From Sulfurovum sp. (GTDB taxonomy: Bacteria; Campylobacterota; Campylobacteria; Campylobacterales; Sulfurovaceae), in contig JAUZSQ010000093.1 of the NCBI GenBank assembly GCA_030949325.1, forward strand, positions 46,675-110,674: a stretch of DNA of 64,000 nucleotides, written 5' to 3'. Below are positions 35,904 to 44,956 of the stretch, one piece after another. Made by a program: the position numbers and the translations under genes. Below the pieces are notes generated by a model. That model was not told the origin of the DNA. It saw only the letters and a list, made by a program, of their open reading frames with translations, and made no database searches. Within the stretch, counting starts at the first letter, position 1; every line of letters starts with the position of its first letter.

Positions 35904-36437
35904 ATGATAATCATAGGTATAGGAAATGTGCTACAAAAAGATGATGGATTAGGAGTCTATGCTGCAACGTATTTAAATGAAAATTATACATTCTCAGAAG
36001 AGTTAGCTATCATTAATGGTGGTGTGCAGGGGATACATCTCCTTAATGTACTAGAAGAAAATGATCATATACTCATTTTCGATAGCATAGGACTTGATGA
36101 CAACCCAGCCTCTATTTATGCCATACCTGCACAAGAAATTTCAGGTTATGGGCTTAATAATGGTGGAGCCCATGAGATAGGTATACTCCAATGTATGGAT
36201 ATGCTGGAGCTTCAAGGGAAAGCTATCCCCACGGCAATGGTTTTGGGCATCGTACCCGATGAAGTAACCTTTGACTTTGGACTATCAAAAGCCCTTACTA
36301 ATGCTTTTGATGGCTATATCTCAGTTGCTTTACAATACTTAAGCAAACATGGTATTAGGCATACTAAAAAAGAATCAAATACCAGCCTACAAGAGATTAT
36401 AGCTAGAGCCAAAGACCCTAGTGGTGTTATGATTTAA
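35904..36437 (+). CDS. Hydrogenase maturation protease (HyaD/HupD family, M52)
   Basis: The 177-residue product starts MIIIGIGNVLQKDDGLGVY, the family signature in which the Asp binds nickel, followed by the metal-binding Asp in IFDSIGL and His in GGAHEIG. Such proteases remove the C-terminal tail of the NiFe large subunit after nickel insertion. It is encoded on the plus strand, convergent with the hyp genes (11-base overlap at the 3' end). HydD is a second protease in the window. HydB2 (57341) has no tail, so this enzyme may serve another hydrogenase outside the window. Confidence 0.88.
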   Translation: MIIIGIGNVLQKDDGLGVYAATYLNENYTFSEELAIINGGVQGIHLLNVLEENDHILIFDSIGLDDNPASIYAIPAQEISGYGLNNGGAHEIGILQCMDMLELQGKAIPTAMVLGIVPDEVTFDFGLSKALTNAFDGYISVALQYLSKHGIRHTKKESNTSLQEIIARAKDPSGVMI

Positions 36438-37179
36438 CTACACTGGTTTCCCAACCATCATAACTTGCTCCATATTCTTCTAGCATATCGATAAGACTTA
36501 AAGTTAAAGCATCTATATCATGATAAAAAGGTTTATCTAAACGATAGAATTTAAAACCTTTGACACCTTCTTCATTTTTTACCTCTGATTGGATTTTAAA
36601 ATTTTGTTTATTGAGTGTAGCTATCAATGCCTCTTTTTGCTCTTCTCCCTCTGGAAAGTAGAGTGTATGTTGTATGGCACGTGCTAAGTAGAGATTATCA
36701 TCCTGTTCTTTTAAGTTATCACATACTTTATGATTTTGGATAAGTTGCCACTCTTTGGCTGTAGGATATAATAATTTTTTATAATAATTCCATTCACCGT
36801 CTTGGCTATGACCATTACTCACTTCATAACTTGCATGTTGATTAAGGGCAAACTCGATAAAGTCAGGCCAATTATAGGTGTATTGTACATAATATAAAAA
36901 AGTGACATATCCATCAGATATTACACGACCAACATACTTTCCAATACGAAACTTTATCATAGAAGCTTCTAATTTATCTTCCAAAAATAGTATTTCAGGT
37001 TCTTCATTTTCCCCTAATAATCCATTTTCTTTAGGTTCTTTCAGTTTTGCTTTGACATAAGCCACTATAGGATAAGTGTATCCTAAATCCTCAACCTCCA
37101 TAGAGATACCCGCATTAAATTGTATAGAGGCTGGTTTACCCTCCAAGTTTTTCATATAAATTTCCCAATATTCTTGCAT
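36427..37179 (-). CDS. DUF695 - RraB-like fusion protein
   Basis: A 250-residue protein with two parts. The N-terminal ~130 residues resemble DUF695 (WEIYMKNLEGKPASIQFNAG; YPIVAYVKAKLKEPKENGLL). The C-terminal ~95 (ALIATLNKQNFKI, FKFYRLDKPFYHDIDALT, GASYDGWETSVV) resemble RraB, a protein inhibitor of RNase E in enterobacteria. No enzyme motif is evident. It follows hypA by 9 bases, so it is the last gene of the hyp unit, although no link with hydrogenase is known to me. Confidence 0.75.
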   Translation of the reverse strand: MQEYWEIYMKNLEGKPASIQFNAGISMEVEDLGYTYPIVAYVKAKLKEPKENGLLGENEEPEILFLEDKLEASMIKFRIGKYVGRVISDGYVTFLYYVQYTYNWPDFIEFALNQHASYEVSNGHSQDGEWNYYKKLLYPTAKEWQLIQNHKVCDNLKEQDDNLYLARAIQHTLYFPEGEEQKEALIATLNKQNFKIQSEVKNEEGVKGFKFYRLDKPFYHDIDALTLSLIDMLEEYGASYDGWETSVVKS

Positions 37180-37188
37180 TTTATTCCT

Positions 37189-37530
37189 TTATTGCATTTC
37201 TAGACTCATGAGGTACATATCTTCCCCATCAAGTACTTTAACCCTTAGGCTCTCACACTTTAGACAAAAATAGCGTACTTCATCTACTTCAAACACATTG
37301 CCACACTCTTTACATTCTAGTTTGAGCTTTTGAATATTTTGTACAAACTCTGCATTCGCACAGATTGTACCTTCTTTAAAGGTATCAAAAGCCGTTTGTA
37401 AGAGCTGTGGTTCTATGCCTGACATCACACCTATTTTTGTGATGACTTTATTGACTACTGTAGCATTATTTTCTGCGGCTACTTCTTCACACTGGTTTAA
37501 CAATGCTTGAACTACGCTATATTCATGCAC
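37189..37530 (-). CDS. hypA: Hydrogenase nickel insertion protein HypA
   Basis: HypA delivers nickel with HypB to the large subunit. The product starts MHEYSVVQALLNQCEEVA; the His at position 2 is the nickel ligand. Two CxxC pairs form the zinc site (CKECG and FCLKCES). The start is GTG 37530, preceded by AAGGAG at 7 bases and overlapping the hypX stop by one base. An in-frame extension upstream lacks family similarity. 113 residues. Confidence 0.92.
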   Translation of the reverse strand: MHEYSVVQALLNQCEEVAAENNATVVNKVITKIGVMSGIEPQLLQTAFDTFKEGTICANAEFVQNIQKLKLECKECGNVFEVDEVRYFCLKCESLRVKVLDGEDMYLMSLEMQ

Positions 37531-39169
37531 TATGATTCTCCTTTTATTAATTTTAATCTTTTTGGGGTTTCTTTGGGACATATTTTATAGACAAATTCTT
37601 GCCGTAAAGCATGAAAAGCACTCTGATTATCCCAAAACTCGGGGTGCATCACCGAAAGCTCTTCTTCTTTTAAGCCCTCTATCATCGCTCTATTTTCTTC
37701 TAAATAATCTTCTTTATCCCAAACAAAAGTCATCGTTATATTTAGCCTTGGCAAAAGTATGTAAATCTTCATAATAACTTTCATGAGGAAACACCTCATC
37801 TAGTAATCCTAAAGATTTTGCTTTACTTACACTAAGAGGTAAACATGAGTCCAAAAGTTCTGAGGCAATATCATTTCCTACACGTTTAGGTAAAGTATAG
37901 GTATGATACTCACTCCCACTAAGTCCTAATATTTTATAATGAGGATTCAATACTACACCTTCTTTACCTACTACATAGTCACAAGCTATCCCCATAAAGA
38001 CACCACCTGCTCCTGCATTACGTCCAAAAGAGGCAATGGTTACTATTTCATCTGCATAAATTATGGCTCCTACCAAATCATTCATAGCATTGATATTTGC
38101 CCAACCATCTTCCCCCTGCTTAGCAGAATCTTCTAAAATATTGAGATGTATCCCATTGGAAAAGAAATCCATTCCTCCCACAAGTACTAGCACTTCACAT
38201 TGCGTTTTGAGGTATTCTACTGCATATTTTAGACGTATGCACTGAGCCGTATTCATCGCACCGTTATGAAAATTAAAACAGAGGTAAGCCACATTGTCAC
38301 GTTTTTCAACACTTACTTCATAAAAAGTCTCAAAAGATTTATCGAAAATCAAAGGCAAACGCTCTTCTCTTACCCCTTGTAGTTTTTCTTTAAGCACATA
38401 GGTAGCAGGAAGTTTAAATCCTCCAACAGTTTTAAGATGACTGATCCACACAGCCCCGTCTATCGTACCTAAACAAATAGCCCCATCCCTTTTACCTAGT
38501 ATCTCTTTAGGTAAACCTTTAAACTTTTCTTCTTTATGTGCACCATACAAAGTACACGCTACTCCAAGAATTTCATCAAGTACGCCAGGCATAGAATCTG
38601 AAAGGTCTATTTTATCTATGATGGTTTGCGTTGAGTCTATCTCCCAATTTATACTCCGTAGTTGACGAAGTAAAGGGTGCATGAATTGGGTTCATTACCT
38701 GTGATAGACAAGTATTATTAACTATATTGTCAAACAATAATTCCAAAGCTTCTAACGAGGCATTGACTATCTCTTGCCTATAAAGCGAAGCCTTGTAGGT
38801 CTCTCTGACCTTAAAGTGCACTTCTGCATAAATATCACCACCATCATACGCAGAATTAGCACGAAGCACCACAAGCCCCCACTCTTTCGTATGGCTTTTG
38901 AGTGCATACTCCAAAGCATTAGGGCCTCTGTCACCTCGTGGCCCAGGGTGAAAAATATAGGTTGGATAGTTTTCATAAATGCTAGCGGGAAGATACGCTT
39001 TTAAAAATGGACAGAGTATCAGCTTAGGCTCAAAAGCTTCTATCTCTTCTAGCATCTGACTTTCACTTATAGCAAAGCAGACAACAACGGTATGCCCTTT
39101 GTCTTGTAGTCTTGTGTAGATGGCTTGGGTTTGGCTGTTAAAGGCGGTGACCAGGAGGAGGAGTTTCAT
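37530..39169 (-). CDS. hypX: HypX: CO-ligand synthesis from formyl-tetrahydrofolate, two frame breaks
   Basis: HypX makes the CO ligand of the NiFe site from N10-formyl-tetrahydrofolate via formyl-CoA and supports assembly in air. The N-terminal part is formyltransferase-like (IFHPGPRGDRGPNALEYAL), the C-terminal part enoyl-CoA-hydratase-like (YLCFNFHNGAMNTAQ; ASFGRNAGAGGVFMGIACD). About 546 residues when repaired, the family length. Breaks are near 38680 (before RSINWEIDSTQTIIDKI) and near 37725 (KYNDDF to VWDKEDYLEENR). The last codons overlap hypA. Confidence 0.9.
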
Positions 39170-39175
39170 CTATAC

Positions 39176-39589
39176 CTACCTCATCGTACGACAAAGTTCA
39201 ATATCCAAAGAAACAAATTTCTTATCATTCGTCACTATCAACTCCGCTTCTATCTTTTTTGCACAGACATACTGAACAGCGTCTTCGTAGTCCGTACATT
39301 TTTCCTTTATGCATAGTTCTAAGGCAGCATGAACATCATCTAGCTCTATGCTTATTAGTTCACAAATATTAATAGTCTCCTGTATCGCATAAAGTGACTC
39401 TTCAAAAGTGACTTTCTTTTGGTTTCTAAGAATATAAAATGCTGTAGTTAATGTATCTGAATTAACATATAGTGTATTATCACCCTTTAGTAGTTCTTTA
39501 ACTTTCGCCAATGATTTTGCAGAAGAGGTTCTATCTCCATCAAACAAATCTAATACAATATTTGTATCAAGTAGTACATTAATAGCCAT
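39176..39589 (-). CDS. PIN-domain toxin (VapC-like)
   Basis: A 137-residue PIN-domain ribonuclease-type toxin. Acidic residues of the metal site are visible in INVLLDTNIVLDLFDG, in FEESLYAI, in CTDYEDAVQYV and in IVTNDKKFV. ATG 39589 is used, overlapping the antitoxin stop by 11 bases. The pair sits inside the hyp operon between hypE and hypX, only 6 bases from hypX, and is transcribed in the same direction. Confidence 0.85.
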   Translation of the reverse strand: MAINVLLDTNIVLDLFDGDRTSSAKSLAKVKELLKGDNTLYVNSDTLTTAFYILRNQKKVTFEESLYAIQETINICELISIELDDVHAALELCIKEKCTDYEDAVQYVCAKKIEAELIVTNDKKFVSLDIELCRTMR

Positions 39590-39827
39590 ATTTTTTCGCC
39601 AAATATTCACCACGTTCTTTTTTGATATTAATATCACCAATTTTACCATTGAGTGAACCTGCCAACATATCTAAAGCCTCTAGCCGTTTTTCTCGTTTCT
39701 TGTTTTGCATATATATTTCTAATGCTTCATGAGTAATTTGCGTTTGCGTTTTACCCTCTTCTTTTGCCATTTTTTCAAGCTCTTCTGCCATTTTTTGATC
39801 TATTAAGAAATTCTTACGTATAGTCAT
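39579..39827 (-). CDS. Antitoxin of the PIN-toxin pair
   Basis: An 82-residue protein: an N-terminal ribbon-helix-helix-like part (TIRKNFLIDQKMAEELEKMA, then TQTQITHEALEIYM) and a charged C-terminal tail that would bind the toxin. It overlaps the toxin start. A perfect 12-bp palindrome at 39852-39863, just upstream, is a likely binding site for autorepression. Confidence 0.8.
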   Translation of the reverse strand: MTIRKNFLIDQKMAEELEKMAKEEGKTQTQITHEALEIYMQNKKREKRLEALDMLAGSLNGKIGDINIKKERGEYLAKKYGY

Positions 39828-39851
39828 AATCTAGCCTTTCATACATATAGT

Positions 39852-39863
39852 CTATACGTATAG
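39852..39863. promoter_or_regulatory. Palindromic operator candidate of the PIN-toxin pair
   Basis: CTATACGTATAG is a perfect 12-bp palindrome 25 bases before the antitoxin start, among AT-rich bases with possible -10 elements. Position and symmetry fit a ribbon-helix-helix operator. Confidence 0.5.
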
Positions 39864-39881
39864 TATCATACTTATATAAAT

Positions 39882-40875
39882 TTAGCAAATCCGAGGCAAC
39901 AACTCACCCGTAGGTAAATCCAAAATCGTTTAGTTCCCCATGATGAATTAAGGATAACCTTACTTTTATGTAAGAGAGTTACTGTGCCTAAAACTGTAGC
40001 GGTTGTATGAGTCTTTTGTAGCACTTCTAGTGCCTTAGCCTCATCTTCTTTGGCCACACAAAGTACAAATGTACCTTCATTTGCCAGATCAACAGCTTCA
40101 AACCCTAACATTTCACAGATACCTCTTACTTCTTCTTGCACAGGTATCTTTTTCTTCTTCTATCTCTACGCATACATCCGAAGATTGAGCCCATTCATTG
40201 AGAACGGCAGAAACCCCTCCACGTGTAGCATCACGCAAAGCTACTATGTTTATATTAGCATCCATCAAAGCTTTGATTTCTGGGTAGAGTGAAGCACAAT
40301 CGGTTTGGAGAGAACTTTCAAGCTCTATACCCTCACGTGCAGCAAAGATAGTTGCACCATGACAACCCACATCACGACTCACCAAGATACTCATACCCTC
40401 TTTAAGACCAGAAGCCAGTAATACCTTTATGTTCTATCACCCCTATGCCTGTAGTATTAATAAAGAGTTTATCCACTGCACCTCTAGGCACTACTTTTGT
40501 ATCGCCACTCACCACAATCGCGCCATTAATTTCAAGCTCTACTTTCATAGACTTGACTATTTTTTCTAATTCACGTGTAGAAAACCCTTCTTCTATGATG
40601 ACCGAACAAGTCATATACTTAGGCTTCGCACCCATCATAGCTAGGTCATTACACGTACCACACACTGCTAGTTTTCCTATGTCTCCACCAGGGAAAAACA
40701 GAGGGCTTACCGTAAAGCTATCTGTAGTAAAGGCTAACTTTCCATCTTCTATGACCGCAGCATCTTCACTTTTAGCCAAGATGTCATTCGCAAAGTGCTT
40801 ATAGAAGATTTTTTGAATCAATTCATTGTTTTCTTCTCCACCGTTACCATGAGCGATGGTTATGTTTTTTGTCAT
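39882..40875 (-). CDS. hypE: HypE: carbamoyl dehydratase for cyanide ligands, three frame breaks
   Basis: HypE converts a carbamoyl group on its C-terminal Cys to a thiocyanate that donates CN to iron. The AIR-synthase-like fold is visible in DAAVIEDGKLAFTTDSF, GDIGKLAVCGTCNDLAMMGA and REGIELESSLQTDCASL. The functional C-terminus PRIC is present only after repair (LPTGELLPRIC, TAA at 39882-39884). Breaks lie near 40425, 40150 and 39915. About 331 residues. Start ATG 40875 overlaps the hypD stop (ATGA-like). Confidence 0.92.
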
Positions 40876-42018
40876 ATTAAATTTCCATACTTATAATACG
40901 CAGCACAAGCTCCCTCGCTACTGACCATACATGACCCTATAGGTGTGGTAGGCTTACAGGCTGTACCAAATATAGTACACTCTTGAGGTTTTGCCATACC
41001 ACGTAAAATGTCACCACAAATACAAAGCTTATGGTCTTCTATTTCAGCGATAGGTAATACATCTTTATATTTTACTTCTGCATCATACTCAGCGTATTCT
41101 TCTCGTAGTTTTAATCCACTATCAGGAACATTACCAAGCCCACGCCATCTAAAAAGACTCATCTTTTCAAAATAGGTATCTATGAGTGCTTGTGCCTTGA
41201 GGTTTCCATCATGGTTTACCACACGTTTGTATTGGACTTCCATTTCACATCGTTCTTCTACAAACTGCTTAACTATCATAGAAATGCCTTGCATTGCATC
41301 AACAGGTTCAAACCCCGTCACTACCACAGGACGACCATAGTCTTTAGGAAATTTATCATAAATCTTAGAACCACTTATCACGCTTACATGGCTAGGCCCA
41401 AGAAATGCATCTGATGCGGTTGTTATAAGAATCCACATGAACATCACGGCTATCTATGAGTTCAACCATCACTTCTGGTACAGTGACATGATTGATATGA
41501 AAAAGTATATTGGGTACTTTTAGTTTAATGGTCTCTTCTACAAGTACAGCGGTCATTGGCGTAGTTGTCTCGAACCCAATAGCAAAGAAAATCACTGTTT
41601 TACTCGGATTATCTTCTGCAATTTTCAAACATTCCATAGGAGAATAGACAAAACGTACATCTGCACCTTTGGCACGTGCATCTTGCAGGCTACCATTTGA
41701 GCCTGGTACTTTTATCATGTCTCCAAGAGTCACCAAAATAACATCTGCTTGCATAGACAATACATAAGCATGGTCAATTCTCTCTTTAGGCATGATACAT
41801 ACAGGACAACCTGGTCCATGAATGAAGTTTACATTATCAGGAAGCAGTTGAGGTAAACCAAACTTCATAATAGTATGTGTATGTCCACCACATACTTCCA
41901 TGATATTTATAGGATTTTTCAACTTCTTAGCATCTTCAGCAATAATACGTGCATAGGCTTTAATGGTATCACCATCACGAAAATCATCGTATAGGTTTTT
42001 AAGTTCTAGCTCAGCCAT
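40872..42018 (-). CDS. hypD: HypD: Fe(CN)2CO assembly protein, one frame break
   Basis: HypD carries a 4Fe-4S cluster and with HypC builds the Fe(CN)2CO unit. Key motifs are NIMEVCGGHTHTIM, HGPGCPVCIMP, FFAIGFETTTP and the C-terminal Cys cluster (CICGDILRG, FGTACKPTTPIGSCMVSSEG). The frame breaks near 41420, between RDVHVDS and ITTASDAFLGPSHVS. About 381 residues. Starts 8 bases inside the end of hypC. Confidence 0.94.
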
Positions 42019-42331
42019 CTGTTTTTATCTCCTGAGTATACTGCTCCCCTCTGGCTTCACATTCATCATCTTCTAAAATCGCCTTTTTCCTATCTTCTTC
42101 ATCGAGAAGTTCTAGTATCTCTTTATAGGTATCTATAGAAGCCATAGCTTCATCTTCATCTATCTTATTCATCACAAACCCGATGTGAAGCAAGACATAA
42201 TCTCCTAGTTGAATATCATCATCACCCATCATCATAAGGTTTGCATCACGTTGTACACCCATGGTATCAACCGTACACATCGTTTGGTCATCTGAAATTT
42301 TTACTACTTTACTTGGGATGGATAAACACAT
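42011..42331 (-). CDS. hypC: Hydrogenase assembly chaperone HypC
   Basis: HypC holds the iron unit through the Cys after the initiator Met. The product starts MCLSIPSKVVKI and continues with an OB-fold-like part (GDYVLLHIGFVMNKIDEDEA). At 106 residues it is longer than usual because of a charged C-terminal tail. It follows hypB by one base and overlaps hypD. Confidence 0.94.
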   Translation of the reverse strand: MCLSIPSKVVKISDDQTMCTVDTMGVQRDANLMMMGDDDIQLGDYVLLHIGFVMNKIDEDEAMASIDTYKEILELLDEEDRKKAILEDDECEARGEQYTQEIKTDG

Positions 42332-42332
42332 C

Positions 42333-43187
42333 TTAAACCCTCATCTTTCTTTTAAATTCAATCCATTCAGCCACAGCTTTAACTGTTTCTATATCGTTCA
42401 CATTTACTTCCAATATATCTACATTAGGCTTGATGCGTCTTGCCTCTTCTTTTTCACGTGCCATGTCGTACTTAAAATGTGCTAACAAGTCTGTTTTTGT
42501 GATGAGTATCAAATCTGCTTGACGGAACATCACTGGATATTTGGCTATTTTATCTTCACCTTCAGGCACAGAGACTAGCACAATGTTCAAGTGTGTACCC
42601 ACATCATAACTAGCAGGACAAACTAAGTTTCCTACATTTTCTACAAAACACACATCTAATGTATCTAATGGCATATCGTGTAAGCCCTTATGTACCATAA
42701 ATGCATCCAAATGACAGGCTGTTCCCGTTTGTATTTGCATCGCAGGTATACCTTTTTTTCTAAGACGGTCAGCATCACGCTCTGTCTCTAGGTCACCTTC
42801 CACTACCCCAAACTTGAAATCTGCTACGTCTGCTAGGTATTCCAAAAGTGTTGTCTTCCCAGAACCAGGACTTGACATAAGATTAATGCCTAAGATACCA
42901 TTCTCTTCTAGGTGCTTTCTGTTATGGTTTGCTTCTTGGTCATTTTTATCCAAAATCTTTTTGATGACTGAAATAGTTTTGGCATCATTAAGTTGTGGAT
43001 TATGGTGCAAATGTTCATGTGCAGTTTGATGTGCATTTGATTCATTATGCGCATGACTATGTCCCTCTTCACCATGTGTATGAAATGTTTTTCCATCATC
43101 ATGGCTATGTTCACCTACGTGTTCTATTGTATCACCTTGGCTACCTAACTCTTTACCTCTTATAATACACCCACAGTCTGTACACAT
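42333..43187 (-). CDS. hypB: HypB: nickel-binding GTPase, His-rich form
   Basis: HypB supplies nickel in a GTP-dependent step. The N-terminus has the high-affinity nickel motif MCTDCGC, then a ~50-residue His-rich region (13 or more His) that can store nickel. The GTPase domain has P-loop SPGSGKTTLL, the metal site TGTACHLDA and VENVGNLVCPASYD, and NKxD-like ITKTDLL. 284 residues. First gene of the hyp unit; AGAGGAG precedes ATG 43187 and a 34-bp palindrome lies 36 bases upstream. Confidence 0.95.
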   Translation of the reverse strand: MCTDCGCIIRGKELGSQGDTIEHVGEHSHDDGKTFHTHGEEGHSHAHNESNAHQTAHEHLHHNPQLNDAKTISVIKKILDKNDQEANHNRKHLEENGILGINLMSSPGSGKTTLLEYLADVADFKFGVVEGDLETERDADRLRKKGIPAMQIQTGTACHLDAFMVHKGLHDMPLDTLDVCFVENVGNLVCPASYDVGTHLNIVLVSVPEGEDKIAKYPVMFRQADLILITKTDLLAHFKYDMAREKEEARRIKPNVDILEVNVNDIETVKAVAEWIEFKRKMRV

Positions 43188-43222
43188 ATTCTTTCTCCTC
43201 TATCATTAAAATATTACTTTTC

Positions 43223-43256
43223 ACTATTATAGTGAATGTTTATTCACTATAATAGT
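43223..43256. promoter_or_regulatory. Perfect 15-bp inverted repeat at the hypB promoter
   Basis: ACTATTATAGTGAAT, spacer GTTT, ATTCACTATAATAGT: both arms match perfectly. On the minus strand TATAAT within the arm could be the hypB -10. The core TGAAT-N4-ATTCA recurs at 53669-53682 (one mismatch), 53823-53836 and 57314-57327. It looks like a repressor operator. Confidence 0.7.
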
Positions 43257-43348
43257 CTCTTATTATTAAGTATCCTTTAAAAGATTCATTTATACTGTAA
43301 TTTTAAGAACTAAAGTTTATAATAGACAATAAAAGGAAGTAAATTATC

Positions 43349-43489
43349 ATGCAAAAAGAAATACCCAAAAAAAACCAAGATGTAGCAAACCAAGATGTAA
43401 ATACAGAAGATGTAAAGTTTGGATATAGTGCAACTATCGTATTTCTTATTTTTATAGGATTTATTATTTATATCTCCGTGACAAAATAA
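43349..43489 (+). CDS. Small single-helix membrane protein, 46 residues
   Basis: ATG 43349 is preceded by AAGGAAG at 6 bases. The product has a polar N-terminus (KKNQDVANQDVNTEDVKF) and one membrane helix (YSATIVFLIFIGFIIYISV). It is the first gene of a plus-strand pair with the CDGSH protein, divergent from hypB, so the palindrome at 43223-43256 may act on both. No family was recognised; short membrane proteins of this kind are often respiratory or regulatory accessory peptides. Confidence 0.6.
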   Translation: MQKEIPKKNQDVANQDVNTEDVKFGYSATIVFLIFIGFIIYISVTK

Positions 43490-43507
43490 AACATACAAGG
43501 AAACACA

Positions 43508-43756
43508 TTGAAACATCCAGTAAGAACTTACCTAAATAAAGCGCAAACTTACCAGTTTTGTAATTGTGGGCAAAGTGCTGATGGCGTACTTTGTGATGGA
43601 AGTCATAAAGGCACAGATTTTACGCCAAAAGAATTTATAGCTACTCGTGATGCTGAGTCATACTTATGTCTATGTAAGAAGAGTACATGTACCCCATATT
43701 GTGATGGTGCACATGCAAAACGTGAGCAACTTAATCTAGATTTTTTATTAGATTAA
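43508..43756 (+). CDS. Double CDGSH iron-sulfur protein
   Basis: An 82-residue protein with two CDGSH motifs, each expected to bind a 2Fe-2S cluster by three Cys and one His: C18/C20/C29/H33 (CDGSH) and C54/C56/C65/H69 (CDGAH). The start is TTG 43508 with AAGGAAA upstream. No signal peptide or membrane helix is visible, so it is probably cytoplasmic. A redox or cluster-transfer role is inferred from the family. The gene separates the two hydrogenase operons and overlaps the convergent membrane-protein gene by 4 bases. Confidence 0.85.
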   Translation: MKHPVRTYLNKAQTYQFCNCGQSADGVLCDGSHKGTDFTPKEFIATRDAESYLCLCKKSTCTPYCDGAHAKREQLNLDFLLD

Positions 43757-44265
43757 GGTTTTTGCGTCTTTACGGTATAAATCCCTTGCAATCTACCTTC
43801 TACTAATGCATATATTTTCAAGCCCTTTTGTACTAATTCTACCTTTTTATAAGTAAAGGTTTTTAAAGGTACTGAACGTATAGGTAATACCCCATCTTTT
43901 CTGCTCACCTCTATAGCTCCTGCTAAAGTCTTGTAGGTATAAAAGATTTCATTCTCAAAGAGGTACGTTTTGATATGTGTGCTTTTGCCTATAGAAATAC
44001 CAATTTGTAAAATAGCTACGCCTCCCAAATAAGTAAAAAGTAAAGCCGCTACTATAGCACTTTTATAGATATTTGGCTTCTTTTGTATTTCTGAAAGTTT
44101 TTTAATAATAAGATAAAACAAATACCCTACCCAAATAAAAAGTCCAATACTAGTAAAGTTTACTATATTTTCAATAGTCCAAGAGGGAACCCAAGGGATA
44201 ATATGTAGCGTTAAACTAGCCAATAACAGTACTGTACTTTGAAGTATTTTTATGAGTATATACAT
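43753..44265 (-). CDS. Membrane protein, unknown, end of the hyd operon
   Basis: A 170-residue protein with three membrane helices (residues ~5-25, 35-55 and 68-92) and a soluble C-terminal part of ~75 residues (TYKTLAGAIEVSRKDGVLPI). No family recognised. It follows the Rossmann-fold gene by 4 bases and ends the hydABCDE-hypF unit. Confidence 0.65.
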   Translation of the reverse strand: MYILIKILQSTVLLLASLTLHIIPWVPSWTIENIVNFTSIGLFIWVGYLFYLIIKKLSEIQKKPNIYKSAIVAALLFTYLGGVAILQIGISIGKSTHIKTYLFENEIFYTYKTLAGAIEVSRKDGVLPIRSVPLKTFTYKKVELVQKGLKIYALVEGRLQGIYTVKTQKP

Positions 44266-44269
44266 TTAT

Positions 44270-44956
44270 TTAGTCTTTCCAAAAGTCTTTCACATCTTCT
44301 TTTTTAAAGCTATATCCTAAAATGTCACAAAGTATTTCAGGGGTATAGACATTATGCTTACCTATCATCTCAGAAAAATGTGTCTCGTCAAAATTATATT
44401 GTTTTGCATTTTGAGTAAATATCTCTTTTTTTGTTGATTGTACGGGTGCAACAACATTAAATGTACGATGTTCCATTTTCTGCTCAATCACACTCTCTAT
44501 AATACCCACTACGTCATCTCGATGTACATAATTGGTAGGTGTATCTTCTATGGTTTTACCTTGCGTGTATTTTCCTGCAATTCTATCATATCCCATCAAT
44601 CCTCCCAGTCTCAAAATAACAGATTTCTCATCTTTACTTACTACTAGTTCTTCTACCTCCACGATAGATTTTTTATCATCATAAAAAGAAATGGAGCTCA
44701 AAAGTATCACTTGGGTAATAAGTACTTCATTTAACGACACGGAATACAAAGCATCTTCTATGCTCTCTAAAGAATCATCCGAAGGAGGAATAGCGATTAT
44801 CAACACATCTGCTGCATAAAACCCTACCAAAGTATCCATACCATTGTCACGAGAAAGACAGTTCACTTCATCCCCTTTGGCTTCCATCTTCTCTTTTAAA
44901 ACATTTCCAATCCAACCACAACCAATTATGGCTATCTTTTTTTTCTTTCTACTCAT
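44270..44956 (-). CDS. NAD(P)-binding Rossmann protein, YeeZ/epimerase-like
   Basis: A 228-residue protein with an N-terminal dinucleotide-binding motif (KIAIIGCGWIGNVL), a central VILLSSISFYDD and a later YVHRDDVVGIIESVI, as in extended SDR epimerase-like proteins of the YeeZ type. The substrate is unknown. Its ATG overlaps the repaired hypF stop (ATGA at 44956-44953), so it is translated with the hydrogenase operon. A link with maturation is only positional. Confidence 0.75.
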   Translation of the reverse strand: MSRKKKKIAIIGCGWIGNVLKEKMEAKGDEVNCLSRDNGMDTLVGFYAADVLIIAIPPSDDSLESIEDALYSVSLNEVLITQVILLSSISFYDDKKSIVEVEELVVSKDEKSVILRLGGLMGYDRIAGKYTQGKTIEDTPTNYVHRDDVVGIIESVIEQKMEHRTFNVVAPVQSTKKEIFTQNAKQYNFDETHFSEMIGKHNVYTPEILCDILGYSFKKEDVKDFWKD

